A DNA stretch of 30,959 nucleotides, taken from Pseudomonadota bacterium. Lineage in GTDB: Bacteria; Desulfobacterota; Syntrophobacteria; Syntrophobacterales; Syntrophobacteraceae. The translations under genes and the position numbers were made by a program. Numbering within the stretch: the stretch's first letter is position 1; every line of letters starts with the position of its first letter. Below are positions 17,108 through 24,530 of the stretch, piece by piece. The notes beneath the pieces are model-generated. The model made no database searches and was not told the DNA's origin. It saw only the letters and a program-made list of their open reading frames with translations. Where the stretch lies: assembly GCA_023442755.1 (NCBI GenBank), contig JAEZXS010000402.1:1-30959 (forward strand), given 5' to 3'.

Positions 17108-17135
17108 CTTCACTCAGTTAAGCAAAAGGGCAAAG
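17108..17135 (-). repeat. Late-operon repeat, copy before major capsid gene
   Basis: Second long copy of the repeat (core palindrome 17109-17121), reading CTTAACTGAGTGAAG on the minus strand. It lies between the D stop and the E Shine-Dalgarno. Differences from the 13315 copy are two single bases. Confidence 0.75.
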
Positions 17136-17141
17136 CAATGA

Positions 17142-17504
17142 TTAGATGACGGGGACTCCGTAGTCGTCGAGTTCCAGCGTGTGGGCTGCGATCTGTTCCG
17201 CAGTCGCAGCAGCCGGCCAGACCAGATCGACTGCGCGAACCGGTCCCTGGATGACCACCGGGACGCCAGCAACGGCGGCGTCGGTAGCGTCAGTGCTCTC
17301 GACGGATGCGAGAACGCCGCACGCCTTGCCCACACCGGGGTTGATCGCCTCGTACTCGCCGGAGACAGCTCTTTGCAGGACGGCGCCGCGGGCGAGAACT
17401 CCAGATTTTGCGATGGTCACCAGCTTCAGGGTTTTGTAGTCGCCTGCGAAAAGCTGCGACGCCTCGACGTTGGTGTTTTCAACGATTCCCAATTTTCCAC
17501 CCAT
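17142..17504 (-). CDS. D: Head decoration protein D
   Basis: 120 residues (lambda gpD 110). LFAGDYKTLKLVTIAKSGVLARGAVLQRAVSG and the C-terminal GPVRAVDLVWPAAATAEQIA match the D family, which trimerises on the expanded capsid and stabilises it against DNA pressure. Shine-Dalgarno AAAGGAGGT precedes the ATG. It lies between the protease/scaffold gene and the capsid gene, exactly the lambda C-Nu3-D-E order. Confidence 0.9.
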   Translation of the reverse strand: MGGKLGIVENTNVEASQLFAGDYKTLKLVTIAKSGVLARGAVLQRAVSGEYEAINPGVGKACGVLASVESTDATDAAVAGVPVVIQGPVRAVDLVWPAAATAEQIAAHTLELDDYGVPVI

Positions 17505-17530
17505 GTCTGACCTCCTTTAGGTGCGGGCGA

Positions 17531-17986
17531 TTAATCGACCTTGATGTCCCTGTTCACGGTCGCGGCGATCCGCAGACCTTCCTTTTCCTCGGCGCAGACT
17601 CCGGTGGCACCGGCACTCTTGTCGGTTGCGGTGTGCTCGCCAAGGGTAACGATCTTCTCTTCTGCGAAGTTCTTGGTGAACCAGTCAACGGCGTTTACCT
17701 TCTCGCCCTTGATCTCGGCCTCGCCCAGGTTGTCCAGGGCCACCATGAAATCGAGGAGACCGGCATCTACGGAAGCCGGGGAAACCTTGCCCTCGGAGAC
17801 AAGGCGGGTAATGGTTGCGGAGATTGCTTCCTTGCGGGCCTTCGCCACAAGTTCGCCCTCACGTTTGGCGGCTTCCACCTTCTCGGCCTCGATCTGCGCC
17901 ATGGTATCGGCCTGGGCCTTCTCCATGCCGGCGATCTTCTCGTTGGCCGCGGCCAGTTGCGCCTCAAGCTGTTCCAGTTTGTCCAT
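17531..17986 (-). CDS. Nested scaffold protein (internal start)
   Basis: In-frame start inside the protease gene at codon 305, giving 151 residues beginning MDKLEQLEAQLAAANEKIAGME. AAAGGAG sits 7 bases before this ATG, as good as the site for the full gene. The product starts with a strong coiled coil (about 1-60), as expected for a scaffold. Lambda makes its scaffold Nu3 in the same way from the end of gene C. Seen: the ribosome site and coiled coil. Inferred: actual use of the start. Confidence 0.7.
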   Translation of the reverse strand: MDKLEQLEAQLAAANEKIAGMEKAQADTMAQIEAEKVEAAKREGELVAKARKEAISATITRLVSEGKVSPASVDAGLLDFMVALDNLGEAEIKGEKVNAVDWFTKNFAEEKIVTLGEHTATDKSAGATGVCAEEKEGLRIAATVNRDIKVD

Positions 17987-18898
17987 CTTCGCACTCCTTT
18001 TACTTTGGATTGATGCTCGGCCGAGGGCCGCGTCCAGTAATCCGATGCCGTCGGCAAGTCCCGCTTTTACGGCATCGGGGCCGATAAAAACCTTTCCATC
18101 AGCCATCTTGAGGGCTTCCTCGACACTGACCCCACGGTTTCGGGCAACGTCAGAGACGAAGGCCTCGTAGGTTTTGTCCACCATGCCCTGAAGGTACTCG
18201 CGCCCCTCCTTGGAAAGAGGGCCGTTGTCATCGGCAATCGCCTTGTACTTCCCGGCAAAGATCGTGGTCCGGACCACACCGTTCGCCTTGTCCTGTCCGC
18301 TCATGTCGTAGTGAGTGAGCCTTACCCCGATACTTCCGACAGCGGAGGTCTGGGAAATAAAGAGATTGTCGCAGGCAGACGCTATCCAGTAGGCAGCGCT
18401 TGCAACCGTTCCGTCGCTATAGGCAACGATGGGTTTCTTTCCCCGCGAGTTGAAGATGAAATCAGCGAGGGTCTTCGTGCCGTCCACCGCGCCTCCCGGG
18501 GAATCGACATCGAGCGCGATCGCATCGACATCTTCATCTGCCAGGGCCGCCTTGATCTTGTTCATCACGATCTGCGAGCTGGTTCCGCCGGACCAGAGCG
18601 CGAAAAGATTCGCCCGCTTCATGATCGTGTTGTAGACAGGGATTATGGCTACCCGCTGCTTCTTGCCTTCGAGAACCATCTGCTCGACATTGTACGGCTT
18701 CGCGTTTCCCTCCGGTCCCGCATTGAGTGCCAGCTTGGCTGCATCAGCCCCAATGTGCAGGTAGTCACCCATGAGAGGGGGCGTTTTCCCGGTGAGAAGT
18801 GCCTCGACAACGGCGTTTATCTCGTCGAGTTTGCCGTCCTGAATCGCCCAGAGCGTGTCCTGAATGCGGTCAAGACTGAGCCGTATCGGTTTAGGCAT
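17531..18898 (-). CDS. S49-family prohead protease with C-terminal scaffold
   Basis: 455 residues, the same arrangement as lambda gpC (439). The protease domain is about residues 75-290. IALDVDSPGGAVDG leads to Ser167 (VASAAYW), the likely nucleophile, and Lys217 (FAGKYKA) is the likely general base of the SppA/S49 dyad. The region from 305 on is the scaffold, with a coiled coil and a basic tail. The protease trims capsid-interior proteins during maturation. GGAGG precedes the ATG, and the first 8 bases overlap the portal gene end. Active-site residues look intact. Confidence 0.9.
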   Translation of the reverse strand: MPKPIRLSLDRIQDTLWAIQDGKLDEINAVVEALLTGKTPPLMGDYLHIGADAAKLALNAGPEGNAKPYNVEQMVLEGKKQRVAIIPVYNTIMKRANLFALWSGGTSSQIVMNKIKAALADEDVDAIALDVDSPGGAVDGTKTLADFIFNSRGKKPIVAYSDGTVASAAYWIASACDNLFISQTSAVGSIGVRLTHYDMSGQDKANGVVRTTIFAGKYKAIADDNGPLSKEGREYLQGMVDKTYEAFVSDVARNRGVSVEEALKMADGKVFIGPDAVKAGLADGIGLLDAALGRASIQSKRSAKMDKLEQLEAQLAAANEKIAGMEKAQADTMAQIEAEKVEAAKREGELVAKARKEAISATITRLVSEGKVSPASVDAGLLDFMVALDNLGEAEIKGEKVNAVDWFTKNFAEEKIVTLGEHTATDKSAGATGVCAEEKEGLRIAATVNRDIKVD

Positions 18899-20177
18899 TT
18901 TCGTCCTCCTTCTTCTTCGGCTTTACGTCCTGCCGCTCTTTCAACCGTTCGTCTTTTTGCTTGTCCTCTTCGGACTGCTGGCCAAACGGGATGTTTGGTT
19001 TCGGCTCCTCGACCGTGAACTCGCCGGGCCGCAGGTTGTAGGTCCGCTCGTAGTACTCGGACTTGAACCGCACGCCCTGGTTCGAGAGTTGCGTGTCGCG
19101 CCGCGCGTGGGCTTCCTTGGCGTCTTCGTCCTCGATGAAGACAAACTGCGGAGCCACGTCGACGTTGAAGTTGAACTGGCAGCACCACTGGAAAAGCTGG
19201 TTGAAGACACCGGCGACGATTCGCTTGTCCATCTGGCAGAGTTCCTGCCGTACGGCCAGGTGGCTCTGGCTTGCCGCATACGCGCCCTTGTTCCCAATTT
19301 CGGTGGAAAGGGTCTGCGTAAGAATAGCCTTGGACATCTCCGAGTTTGCCGTGTTGATGATCGCATCGAAGATGACGCCGGAACCCGATCCCTGACCCTT
19401 CGTTCCGACGTTTACGAGTTCGACGGACTGGTCATCGTCGATGACGCAGACTGCCGACTGGACCATCTTCTCGAACATCGTGCACATGGCATTGCGCTTC
19501 TCGTCCTCGGTCCCGGGAGGAACCTTGCCGATGACCCAGGGAATCCCGAACCTTTCGGCAAAGATCATCCAGTACTTCCAGCCACCCTTCTTGAACGCCA
19601 CCGGCCAGAAGCACCGGGAGAGCAGGCGAATCCCGTACGGGTTTTTGAAAGATGGGAAATGCCGGGCAACGAGGAACTTGAAATCCGGAAGACGTTCTCC
19701 CTCGAACAGGTTGGACTTGGAGAGAAACCGGAGCCGGTTCTCCTTGTCCCAGACAAACCAGCTATTCGGCTTCTGTGCGATCTCGGCCGGGACCCACTTT
19801 CCCTTCTTCTCGCGCCAGATGATCTCGTTTACGGAAAAGCCGTAGAACGGGGCATCGAGCAACTGCGCGATGATGTCGTAGACCGGCAGGGTCCGAACGA
19901 GGGTATCGAAGTATTCCGCAAGGCCTTCCGTCCCTTTCGGGTAGACGAGCTTGTACTCGGAATTGAGCACCCCGGCCTTTCTCGACTGGTAGAGCGAGAT
20001 GAGGTGCGGATCGGCCAGCAGTTTGTCAAAGACCTCGGAGTCCTTGCCCAATTTCATCAAAATGGGGTCAGGATCGGGCAGATATCCCCAGACATCCGCC
20101 CATTCCAGGGACCGTTGCCGGGTTACGATCTCGGCCGACGGCGGCCGCCTCGTTTTGATATCAATGACATCAGCCAT
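18891..20177 (-). CDS. Portal protein, Mu gp29 type (DUF935)
   Basis: 428 residues from the ATG at 20177. Upstream in-frame ATG/TTG codons (20198, 20204) are possible but lie deeper in the preceding gene. Family landmarks: LLDAPFYGFSVNEIIW, KYWMIFAERFGIPWVIGKVPPG, LNVGTKGQ-like SVELVNVGTKGQGSGSGVIFD, and QTLSTEIGNKGAYAASQSHLAVRQE. DUF935 forms the dodecameric portal at the capsid vertex in Mu-like phages. The C-terminal tail is highly charged (KQKDERLKERQDVKPKKKEDENA). No MuF-type minor head protein follows, unlike in Mu. Confidence 0.92.
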   Translation of the reverse strand: MADVIDIKTRRPPSAEIVTRQRSLEWADVWGYLPDPDPILMKLGKDSEVFDKLLADPHLISLYQSRKAGVLNSEYKLVYPKGTEGLAEYFDTLVRTLPVYDIIAQLLDAPFYGFSVNEIIWREKKGKWVPAEIAQKPNSWFVWDKENRLRFLSKSNLFEGERLPDFKFLVARHFPSFKNPYGIRLLSRCFWPVAFKKGGWKYWMIFAERFGIPWVIGKVPPGTEDEKRNAMCTMFEKMVQSAVCVIDDDQSVELVNVGTKGQGSGSGVIFDAIINTANSEMSKAILTQTLSTEIGNKGAYAASQSHLAVRQELCQMDKRIVAGVFNQLFQWCCQFNFNVDVAPQFVFIEDEDAKEAHARRDTQLSNQGVRFKSEYYERTYNLRPGEFTVEEPKPNIPFGQQSEEDKQKDERLKERQDVKPKKKEDENA

Positions 20178-20817
20178 TGGTGATCGCCTTTGCGACATCC
20201 TCAACCGTGTCCGGGGACTGGTAGATGATCTGGAGTTTCACGGCCATTGCCGCCAGTTCCTTGATGATTGCCTTCATCTGGGCGGCAGATACCGGCGTCT
20301 TGTCGACCGCGTAGGCCGCGATCGCGGCTTTACTCTGGTAGATGAGTTTGCTCGAAGAGTTTGCAATCACACTCCAGGCCAGGCACTTCTGTGCGCTAAC
20401 GGCGCCCACCGCGCACTTGGTCGTGTAATACTGATCCATTACCGTGAGCAGCCAGTCGGCCCCCTCGACGGTCACTTCCTCAACTGTAACGACCGTCTGC
20501 ATGTTCACCCCGGCCTTTTCGAGCGGGGTGCAGGAGGCGGCGATAAGCAAACCCGAGCCGGCCACAAGGATCATGACCGACTTAACGACCGTCCCACTCT
20601 GGCCGGATTCGGATTTGGTGGTCTGCCCGGGCCCGGTCCCCGAGGTGTCTTTCAACGCATTGAGGATGCGCTGGGCCTTGGAGCCGAGTCCGAGCAGTCC
20701 TAGCCCGCCAAGGGCAGTAAGAATCCCGGTATTTGCATCATGGAGTCCGAGAAAGATCCCCCCGACCCCGTAAGTCATCGAAAGAATTGCTGCGGCGATA
20801 GTCTTGTATCCCGTCAT
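20170..20817 (-). CDS. Holin-like plus lipoprotein-like membrane protein
   Basis: 215 residues. Residues 7-25 (IAAAILSMTYGVGGIFLGL) and 31-46 (GILTALGGLGLLGLG) are two membrane segments like a small class II holin. A Ser/Gly/Thr linker follows (57-78). Then a third hydrophobic stretch (79-95) ends in IAASC with Cys96, resembling a lipobox, followed by about 120 soluble residues rich in Ala, Thr and Val. It could be a fused holin and outer spanin-like lipoprotein, or one membrane-anchored protein. No strong ribosome site precedes the internal Met codons near the third segment, so I treat it as one gene. GGAGG lies 6 bases before the ATG. It sits directly after the endolysin gene, supporting a role in lysis. 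Confidence 0.6.
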   Translation of the reverse strand: MTGYKTIAAAILSMTYGVGGIFLGLHDANTGILTALGGLGLLGLGSKAQRILNALKDTSGTGPGQTTKSESGQSGTVVKSVMILVAGSGLLIAASCTPLEKAGVNMQTVVTVEEVTVEGADWLLTVMDQYYTTKCAVGAVSAQKCLAWSVIANSSSKLIYQSKAAIAAYAVDKTPVSAAQMKAIIKELAAMAVKLQIIYQSPDTVEDVAKAITNG

Positions 20818-20818
20818 G

Positions 20819-21424
20819 TCACACCTCCAGATCGTCGAGTGCGCGATTGATCCAGCCGGAGAGGAACATCTCCTTCTTCAGGCCGTTGTAGAACTGAACC
20901 ATGAGCAGCTTGTAGGTCGCGTTCATGAGCTGCGGATCGTCCTCGATAAGCAGGTTGACAGCACCGAAACTCTTGGGTCCGAGGATTCCGTCCTCAACGA
21001 GTCGCAGTCCACCGCGGCCGTCAATTCCGTCGATCCCGTTATAGGCGCGCTGGAGGATGAGTCCGGCCTGCTTTGCACCCGCATTTACGGCGAAGTCGAA
21101 CACCTTGGCGGCGAGTTGCAGGTTTTCTATCTGCCCGTACTTGTACCGGTCCCACCATTGGGTCTTGTAAATCTTCGTCGCCTCTTCCTCGGTCATGAGC
21201 TGGATGTCGAGGTAGTCTATGTCCCCGTCATGGTCCATGTCGCCCAGGAGGAAACCGTCCTTCGGGTCGATTGAACCGATGGCCTTGAGATAGCGAAGGG
21301 TGATGCCCCATTTCGTCCAGCCGCCAGGATCGTTCGGGTTGTTTGTGACCTTGTCCCTGCCCTCGTGTTTGAGCAAAAAGGGCATGACCTTCTCAAAATT
21401 CGGATCAGAAATCGTCGTAGGCAC
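20819..21424 (-). CDS. Endolysin, glycoside hydrolase 108 family
   Basis: 201 residues. The N-terminal FLLKHEGRDKVTNNPNDPGGWTKWGIT is the GH108 catalytic start with likely catalytic Glu21 in HEG. Then follow MTEEEATKIYKTQWWDRYKYGQI and, in the C-terminal half, a peptidoglycan-binding-like region (GLVL-type: GGLRLVEDGILGPKSFGAVNLL). The family cuts the glycan strand of peptidoglycan. A loop GDMDHDGDIDYLDI resembles a Ca-binding EF-hand/dockerin loop. No signal peptide, so it needs a holin, which fits the next gene. The start is GTG with GGGAG nearby and overlaps the terminase gene by 20 bp. Confidence 0.88.
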   Translation of the reverse strand: MPTTISDPNFEKVMPFLLKHEGRDKVTNNPNDPGGWTKWGITLRYLKAIGSIDPKDGFLLGDMDHDGDIDYLDIQLMTEEEATKIYKTQWWDRYKYGQIENLQLAAKVFDFAVNAGAKQAGLILQRAYNGIDGIDGRGGLRLVEDGILGPKSFGAVNLLIEDDPQLMNATYKLLMVQFYNGLKKEMFLSGWINRALDDLEV

Positions 21425-22751
21425 TCGCTCCCTCCCTCAGTTTGCCAACCGTTACCTTCACTTCGCCGCTTCCCGCCGTGCCGGCCGCGTGGATTGCCAG
21501 GGCCAGCGCCCAGAACCTGTCACTGTGTCCGTCCTTGGTCCTCTCTGCGTCGAATCGCGTGTTTCCGGCCGATGTCACGATCTTCTTTATATTGTGGATG
21601 TCCTCCCGGACCTTGCGGTCGACCGGGAGACGGAGCTGCCTGTCCTCAAACCTTCTTTTGGTCGTGACGGCCAGGTCCTCTTTCACGGAATTCCGGAAAA
21701 GAACCTCTTCGATCCTCGATCCATATTTGCGATGAAGGTCTTCGGCCATTTGGCCTCCAAGCCCTGTGGCATCCACAGCCACTCTTCTCGGCTTGTCGTT
21801 TTCTATGCATCCGCAGATCGTGTCGAACTGGACGGAGTAGGGGAGCTTTTCGAGTTCCTTTTTCCGGAAGGACCAGAGAACGTCCCCAACTTTTTCAAGC
21901 GCCCAATAAACCGTGACGTCTTTCTTTCTCCCGATGTCGATCCCGGAGTAGACTGGGAAGCCGCCCCACGCGTTTTCATCGGTCAGCGTTACGTCCTCGA
22001 CGGCGGTAATGAGTTCGTAGGGGATAAAAGCCGTAGCTTCGTCGACGAACTCGCAGAGGTATTCCTGCTGCCAGGCTTCTTCATCGTCGAGGGCTTCGCG
22101 CAAGAACTCGGGGGTTGCCGGCTCTCCGTCCTCTCCGAAAATTGGCAATTTCTGGTTGAATGCCTGCCAGATATTGACTTTGTGCTTGCTGTAGCGAGGA
22201 TTTCCGCTCCATAGCTCATAAAACTTGTTTTTCCGGCCCTGCGGGGTAGAGATAATGCGAATCTTGTAGCCCCGGGTGATTGTTGGGAAAAGGGCCTTCC
22301 AGATTTCCCGGCTGTCCTGATGAAACGCGAACTCGTCGAGCAAAACGTTCGCACTGTGTCCGCGAGCCGTGTCAGGGTTTGCGGGGAGCGCAAGAATTCG
22401 AGAACCGTTTCGAAAGGTGATCTCGAGCTGCTTGTAGACGGTTCCGGACTTTGGGGCGTAGAACTCAGTCTCTCCCTGCGAGTCCAGAACGATGTCAGCG
22501 GTCTCGGCGTGCATCCGGGCTTTTCGGATGAGTTCTTTTGCCTGCCGCTCGCCCGAGCTGAGAAAGACCCAGTCGGTTCTGTGCTCACAACAGTCAATGA
22601 CGGACTCAAGCGAAGTAGAGAAAGATTTGCCGGTCTGACGGGACCAGAGCCCGATTTTGAAGCGAGACTGATCGTTAACCCAGCGCTTCTGGTAGTCGTA
22701 GAGCGGGACGATCGGTTCGAACCGGACATTTTTAATCCTCTGCGTCTGCAT
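21405..22751 (-). CDS. Terminase large subunit, Mu gp28 type
   Basis: 448 residues; packaging ATPase and nuclease. Walker A WSRQTGKS (36-43), Walker B VLLDE (136-140), coupling-motif candidate IISTPQG (about 166), and the RNase H-like nuclease domain with acidic residues in YSGIDIGRKKD (about 272), AVDATGLGG (about 324) and HSDRFWALALA (about 418). No other domains. It overlaps the small terminase gene by 20 bp, so expression is coupled. The type suggests headful packaging, as in Mu-like and related phages, but end chemistry cannot be read from this window. Confidence 0.93.
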   Translation of the reverse strand: MQTQRIKNVRFEPIVPLYDYQKRWVNDQSRFKIGLWSRQTGKSFSTSLESVIDCCEHRTDWVFLSSGERQAKELIRKARMHAETADIVLDSQGETEFYAPKSGTVYKQLEITFRNGSRILALPANPDTARGHSANVLLDEFAFHQDSREIWKALFPTITRGYKIRIISTPQGRKNKFYELWSGNPRYSKHKVNIWQAFNQKLPIFGEDGEPATPEFLREALDDEEAWQQEYLCEFVDEATAFIPYELITAVEDVTLTDENAWGGFPVYSGIDIGRKKDVTVYWALEKVGDVLWSFRKKELEKLPYSVQFDTICGCIENDKPRRVAVDATGLGGQMAEDLHRKYGSRIEEVLFRNSVKEDLAVTTKRRFEDRQLRLPVDRKVREDIHNIKKIVTSAGNTRFDAERTKDGHSDRFWALALAIHAAGTAGSGEVKVTVGKLREGASAYDDF

Positions 22752-23346
22752 TCAACCTGGGTCCGTCTTCGCTCCCCGGTTCCGGATCGTCAATCTGGGC
22801 CATCAAGGGATTGTCCAGGCCGAATATGCCCTTGATCTGGCCGACTTTTTGCGGAGGCAGTTCGTTTTGCTGGTCGATGACCTGACCTCCCACCGGTTTT
22901 GCGGTGCCACCGACGTTTAGCTTGGTGAGGGTCTTGGCAAGTATCGTCGTGACCTTAACGAGGGTCTTGCCATCCATCGGAATCGACCCGTCTTCCATCC
23001 CGGCGATTAGCTGCCGTATCGTTACGGCGGTGAGGGCCTCGACCCCCTTGGTGATCGAACCCATCTCGGCAAGCTGGGCCATCGCGTTCTGGTAGGCTGC
23101 GTTTGCGTTGTCCTGGCGACGACCCGCCAGTATTGCCTCATACCATCGGCGAATTGATTCCCGGGAAAGCGTGAAACCGGCCTCGGCAAGTTTTTGCTCG
23201 GCCTTACTGAATGTCAGTTGCCGGGTATCCAGCCCCTCGATTATTTCGTCCTGCAGCTCGGCGGGCAGGCCCATCATCTCGAACCTTCGCATCCGCCCGT
23301 TCACGTTTACCGCCATTATCATCAACTCGCGATCGCGCTCCGACAT
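22732..23346 (-). CDS. Terminase small subunit, Mu gp27 type (DUF3486)
   Basis: 204 residues. RMRRFEMMGLPAELQDEIIEGL, the helix-turn-helix-like SKAEQKLAEAGFTLSRESIRRWYE and later helices (MAQLAEMGSITKGVEALTAVTIRQLI) match DUF3486, which recognises phage DNA for packaging. The C-terminal 50 residues are acidic and probably contact the large subunit. AGGAGG is 9 bases before the ATG. Confidence 0.9.
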   Translation of the reverse strand: MSERDRELMIMAVNVNGRMRRFEMMGLPAELQDEIIEGLDTRQLTFSKAEQKLAEAGFTLSRESIRRWYEAILAGRRQDNANAAYQNAMAQLAEMGSITKGVEALTAVTIRQLIAGMEDGSIPMDGKTLVKVTTILAKTLTKLNVGGTAKPVGGQVIDQQNELPPQKVGQIKGIFGLDNPLMAQIDDPEPGSEDGPRLNADAED

Positions 23347-23377
23347 GCTCCACTACCTCCTGATGACAAGCCCCGTT

Positions 23378-23734
23378 TCAGTGCACCTTCCAAAGCATGA
23401 GGCCCCAGATGATCAGACCCGTTATTACCCAGTCCAGAAATCGCGCCGCCCGCTGCTTCCAGAAGCTGTTATCCGCTTTTCGCGACACAACGCATTGCCT
23501 GTGTTCGGAAATCAGCACCATGTAGTCGATCTTGTGCTGGTCCACCCACAGTTTGAGCGCTTTGATCTCGCCTTCGAGCGTTATGAGACGCGACGCCTCG
23601 ACAATGAATTTCTTCACGTCCGTTTGCATCTCGGCCATCCGTTCATGCAAACTGTCGAGGCACTGCTTTATCAGGGCGCACTCTTTTTCAGCCTGGCCTA
23701 GCCGCTGGTAGATCTCTTTCTGGTCCTCTGCCAT
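23378..23734 (-). CDS. Small coiled-coil protein with C-terminal membrane anchor
   Basis: 118 residues from the ATG at 23734 (GGAGG about 10 bases upstream); the GTG at 23743 is too close to that site. Residues 1-70 are a charged heptad-like coiled coil (EIYQRLGQAEKECALIKQCLDSLHERMAEMQTDVKKF in sense). Residues about 98-116 (FLDWVITGLIIWGLMLW) are one membrane helix at the very C-terminus. This is the layout of XhlA/haemolysin-type and some spanin-like phage proteins, so a role in lysis is possible but unproven. First gene of the late operon, 31 bases before the small terminase. Confidence 0.7.
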   Translation of the reverse strand: MAEDQKEIYQRLGQAEKECALIKQCLDSLHERMAEMQTDVKKFIVEASRLITLEGEIKALKLWVDQHKIDYMVLISEHRQCVVSRKADNSFWKQRAARFLDWVITGLIIWGLMLWKVH

Positions 23735-23783
23735 TCCGTGCACCCCTCCAAATCAAGAATCTACTTACACCAGCCCATCATGT

Positions 23784-23796
23784 ATCACTCAGTGAA
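23784..23796. repeat. Operator-like palindrome, upstream copy
   Basis: TCACTCAGTGA (23785-23795) is a perfect 11-bp palindrome about one base pair. It shares its left half with the other late-operon sites. It lies 31 bp, about three helical turns, from the next copy in the divergent region at the head of the late operon. Confidence 0.6.
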
Positions 23797-23813
23797 AAAT
23801 TTCCACTGGTATT

Positions 23814-23838
23814 CTTCACTCAGTTAGGTAAAAATGAC
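23814..23838 (-). repeat. Late-operon repeat, copy at operon head
   Basis: On the minus strand CCTAACTGAGTGAAG preceded by an ATTTTT run, matching the copies before the capsid and tail-chaperone genes. It lies in the 145-bp divergent gap between the first late gene and the plus-strand gene at 23880. I cannot assign a confident sigma70 promoter here. Confidence 0.65.
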
Positions 23839-23879
23839 TGGTGCTGTACTTTCATCCAAACAAGCAGAAGGAGAAGTCG

Positions 23880-24107
23880 ATGTCAGAGGCGAGCGGGTTC
23901 AACGTGATCAGGATAACCAGGCGCGAATTCAACACGATGTTATTGGGCAGACACCCGAGAAACGTCTTTCCCGATATCAAAGCCCTCTCGAAGGCGCGCG
24001 GACTTATTTACCCTCCTCCGGCCAAACCCGACGAAAAGAAACTGCTCAGGTTCCGGACATGGTTTGAGCCCAATGGCGATTTCTGCCAGCAGAACTACAT
24101 AGCGTAA
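23880..24107 (+). CDS. Small unidentified protein divergent from late operon
   Basis: 75 residues from the ATG at 23880, chosen because AAGGAGAA lies 4 bases before it; the upstream ATG at 23841 has none. The protein is basic (RITRREFNTMLLGRHPRNVF, KPDEKKLLRFRTWF) with a Pro-rich turn (YPPPAKPDEK) and ends QQNYIA. I do not recognise a family. It is read away from the late operon, across the region with two palindrome copies, and could be a phage regulator or accessory gene, but nothing in the sequence proves this. Confidence 0.5.
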   Translation: MSEASGFNVIRITRREFNTMLLGRHPRNVFPDIKALSKARGLIYPPPAKPDEKKLLRFRTWFEPNGDFCQQNYIA

Positions 24108-24132
24108 CCAGACGCACCCCAAGGAGATGTCC

Positions 24133-24372
24133 ATGCCGGCGATGAACGTCCTGTCTTTCCTGCCAATGGACCATCCAGCTATGCTGGAACAACGCCGCAC
24201 CAATAGTCAGGTCATGAAAAACCGGGCCTGCCCGTGGAGACTGCAACGCGGCGCCCCTCGATCCCTTTCCTCATCCCTCCCATGTAACGCCTACCGGGAG
24301 ACAAGGGTCGGAATCATGTGCGGCATGGACTTTCTCGGGGAAATTCGGACCTGCAAAAGGAATGATGTCTGA
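24133..24372 (+). CDS. Possible small ORF of unknown function
   Basis: 79 residues from the ATG at 24133, with AAGGAG 6 bases upstream (an in-frame ATG lies at 24127). It follows the previous small gene by 25 bases on the same strand. It is rich in Arg, Ser and Cys (RNSQ-type, RLQRGAPRSLSSSLPC) and has no domain I know. The good ribosome site argues for it, the composition against. Confidence 0.3.
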   Translation: MPAMNVLSFLPMDHPAMLEQRRTNSQVMKNRACPWRLQRGAPRSLSSSLPCNAYRETRVGIMCGMDFLGEIRTCKRNDV

Positions 24373-24390
24373 AAACAGATCGGCCGATCC
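24373..24390. repeat. 18-bp direct repeat, copy 1
   Basis: AAACAGATCGGCCGATCC, containing the 12-bp palindrome GATCGGCCGATC. An identical copy lies at 25372-25389. Confidence 0.7.
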
Positions 24391-24530
24391 TGATAAGGGG
24401 CGGTTTTTATTTGCATATGATCTCGGAATAAGAATGCCCCAAGTGGTGGGCTTCCGATCTAGAAAGAGGAGAGATAAGGCAACCTTAATTGCGGGGAGGC
24501 TTTCCCGCCGATCTGGGGGCCATGTCCGGT

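Noticed and set aside
18864..20183. 439-codon plus-strand ORF
   Set aside because: It lies antisense over the clearly conserved DUF935 portal gene, has no family-like sequence, and is explained by codon bias of the GC-rich minus-strand gene.
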